This document shows positions 5,875-6,750 of a stretch of DNA of 6,750 nucleotides, piece by piece. The notes beneath the pieces are model-generated. The model was not told the origin of the DNA. It made no database searches and saw nothing but the letters and a program-made list of their open reading frames with translations. The position numbers were made by a program, and so were the translations under genes. Source of the stretch: a bacterium (GTDB lineage: Bacteria; Verrucomicrobiota; Verrucomicrobiia; Opitutales; UBA953). The first letter of the stretch is position 1, and each line of letters begins with the position of its first letter. The DNA lies in contig RFOO01000053.1 in the NCBI GenBank assembly GCA_009926645.1, forward strand, positions 1 to 6,750, given 5' to 3'.

Positions 5875-6750
5875 TTAAGCAACACGCTCGACGACGAGCG
5901 GAGGCATATTGGGGCGCTTAGGTGCCAAGCGGTAAGCATCGCGGAAGTAGGGCAAGGCCAGATCCACTTTCGCTTCATCATTATAATGAATCATGATGAG
6001 TGGTTCGCCCTGTTTAACCTGGGTACCGACCTTACGAATTTCAGTTACGCCGACCGAAGGATCCAATGTGCCGTCTTTTTGGGTGGCGAGAATGCGAACA
6101 CCTTGAGCAATCTTTCCGGCATCGATGGTATGAACATAACCGCGCTTAGGCGCAGGTAATTTGCGAATGAACTTTGCGTGAGGGAATTTCGAGGGATCAT
6201 CAATCCAATCCGTCTTACCTCCTTGAGCACGAACCATGGCTTTGAATTTCTCCAAGGCTGAACCATCTTTGAGATGCTTCTCGATGGTTTGTTTAGCCGA
6301 AAGGGTTGAACCAGCGACGCCAGCCAGGCGCACGACTTCCATGCCCAGTTTAAGAACCAAGTCCTGCAAGTCTTCAGGACCTTCGCCCTTGAGCAAGCGA
6401 ACCGCTTCAAGGACTTCCAGTCCAGTACCAACGGAATCGCCGAGGGGTTGATTAATGTCCGTAACTAAGGCGACGCATTTACGATTTAAAGAGCGTGCGA
6501 CACGAGTGATGATACGAGCGAGTTGTTTCGCTTGCTCGAGATCGCGAATAAACGAGCCATTACCCCATTTCACATCGACGACTAAGCCTTCACATCCCTC
6601 GGCGAGTTTCTTAGAAAGAATACTGCCGGTGATTAAAGGAAGCGAAGGAACCGTGCCTGTCTTTTGTCGCAAAGAATAGAGCAAGTCATCAGCCGGAGCG
6701 ACCTCAGAACATTGATCAGCGATGGAACAGCCAACGCGTTCCAGTTGTTG
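5875..6750 (-). CDS. deoA: Thymidine / pyrimidine-nucleoside phosphorylase, C-terminal 291 residues (5' end beyond the right edge)
   Basis: Catalyses phosphorolysis of thymidine or other pyrimidine nucleosides to the base and (deoxy)ribose-1-phosphate, for salvage in the cytoplasm. The frame is open to the window edge, and the family is about 430-440 residues, so roughly the first third is missing. Counting from the edge, ADDLLYSLRQKTGTV and LPLITGSILSKKLAEG carry R28, S43 and K47. These correspond to E. coli DeoA R171, S186 and K190, which bind the base and phosphate. LVVDVKWGNGSF, ALVTDINQPLGDSVGTGLEV and the C-terminal domain segment DPSVGVTEIRKVGTQVKQGEPL are also typical. A TTG near 6684 could be taken for a start, but the upstream codons are clearly conserved family sequence, so the gene is truncated by the window and not short. 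deoA and pdp specificity cannot be separated here. A terminator hairpin lies 4 nt after the stop. Confidence 0.93.
   Translation of the reverse strand, partial: QQLERVGCSIADQCSEVAPADDLLYSLRQKTGTVPSLPLITGSILSKKLAEGCEGLVVDVKWGNGSFIRDLEQAKQLARIITRVARSLNRKCVALVTDINQPLGDSVGTGLEVLEAVRLLKGEGPEDLQDLVLKLGMEVVRLAGVAGSTLSAKQTIEKHLKDGSALEKFKAMVRAQGGKTDWIDDPSKFPHAKFIRKLPAPKRGYVHTIDAGKIAQGVRILATQKDGTLDPSVGVTEIRKVGTQVKQGEPLIMIHYNDEAKVDLALPYFRDAYRLAPKRPNMPPLVVERVA

Noticed and set aside
6682..6684. TTG at 6684 as the start of the phosphorylase
   Set aside because: The 22 codons between it and the window edge are in frame and match the family, so the true start lies outside the window.

Overview
This window looks like core chromosome of a Gram-negative bacterium that makes lipid A, with G+C near one half by eye. 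The best lineage guess is a member of the Verrucomicrobia (Opitutales-like) or another PVC-type group. The reasons are the LpxC-FabZ fusion followed directly by lpxA, the divergent TsaB reading GPGSMLGIRI, and the overall gene mixture. LpxC-FabZ fusions also occur in Bacteroidetes, so this placement is inference.

Layout: positions 1-3321 hold a compact six-gene minus-strand block. In transcription order it is a glutamine amidotransferase of the PabA/TrpG family, nrdR, an unrecognised 158-residue protein, a HinT-type HIT protein, tsaB and the start of alanine racemase alr, which runs off the left edge. Gaps are 1 to 6 nt or 4-nt GTGA/ATGA overlaps, so this is very likely one translationally coupled operon. 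It joins folate or tryptophan synthesis, control of ribonucleotide reductase, t6A tRNA modification and D-alanine supply for the cell wall. Only the unrecognised gene has a strong Shine-Dalgarno sequence.

Positions 3322-3713 are a 392-nt divergent intergenic region. It holds a possible 63-codon small gene, AT-rich sequence with repeated GTTAAAAA blocks, a weak candidate lpxC promoter, and a 15-codon reading frame that ends in an ATGA overlap with the lpxC start.

Positions 3714-5831 carry the plus-strand lipid A pair: a fused LpxC-FabZ enzyme and LpxA, 6 nt apart. LpxA acylates UDP-GlcNAc, LpxC deacetylates the product, and FabZ draws the same 3-hydroxyacyl-ACP pool toward fatty acid synthesis. 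The operon thus encodes the branch point between membrane phospholipid and lipid A.

A convergent hairpin terminator at 5847-5870 separates lpxA from a minus-strand thymidine/pyrimidine-nucleoside phosphorylase gene whose 5' part lies beyond the right edge. No RNA genes, mobile elements, CRISPR arrays or broken genes were seen. The window is mostly ordinary housekeeping sequence; the less ordinary parts are the fusion, the unrecognised operon member and the lpxC leader.
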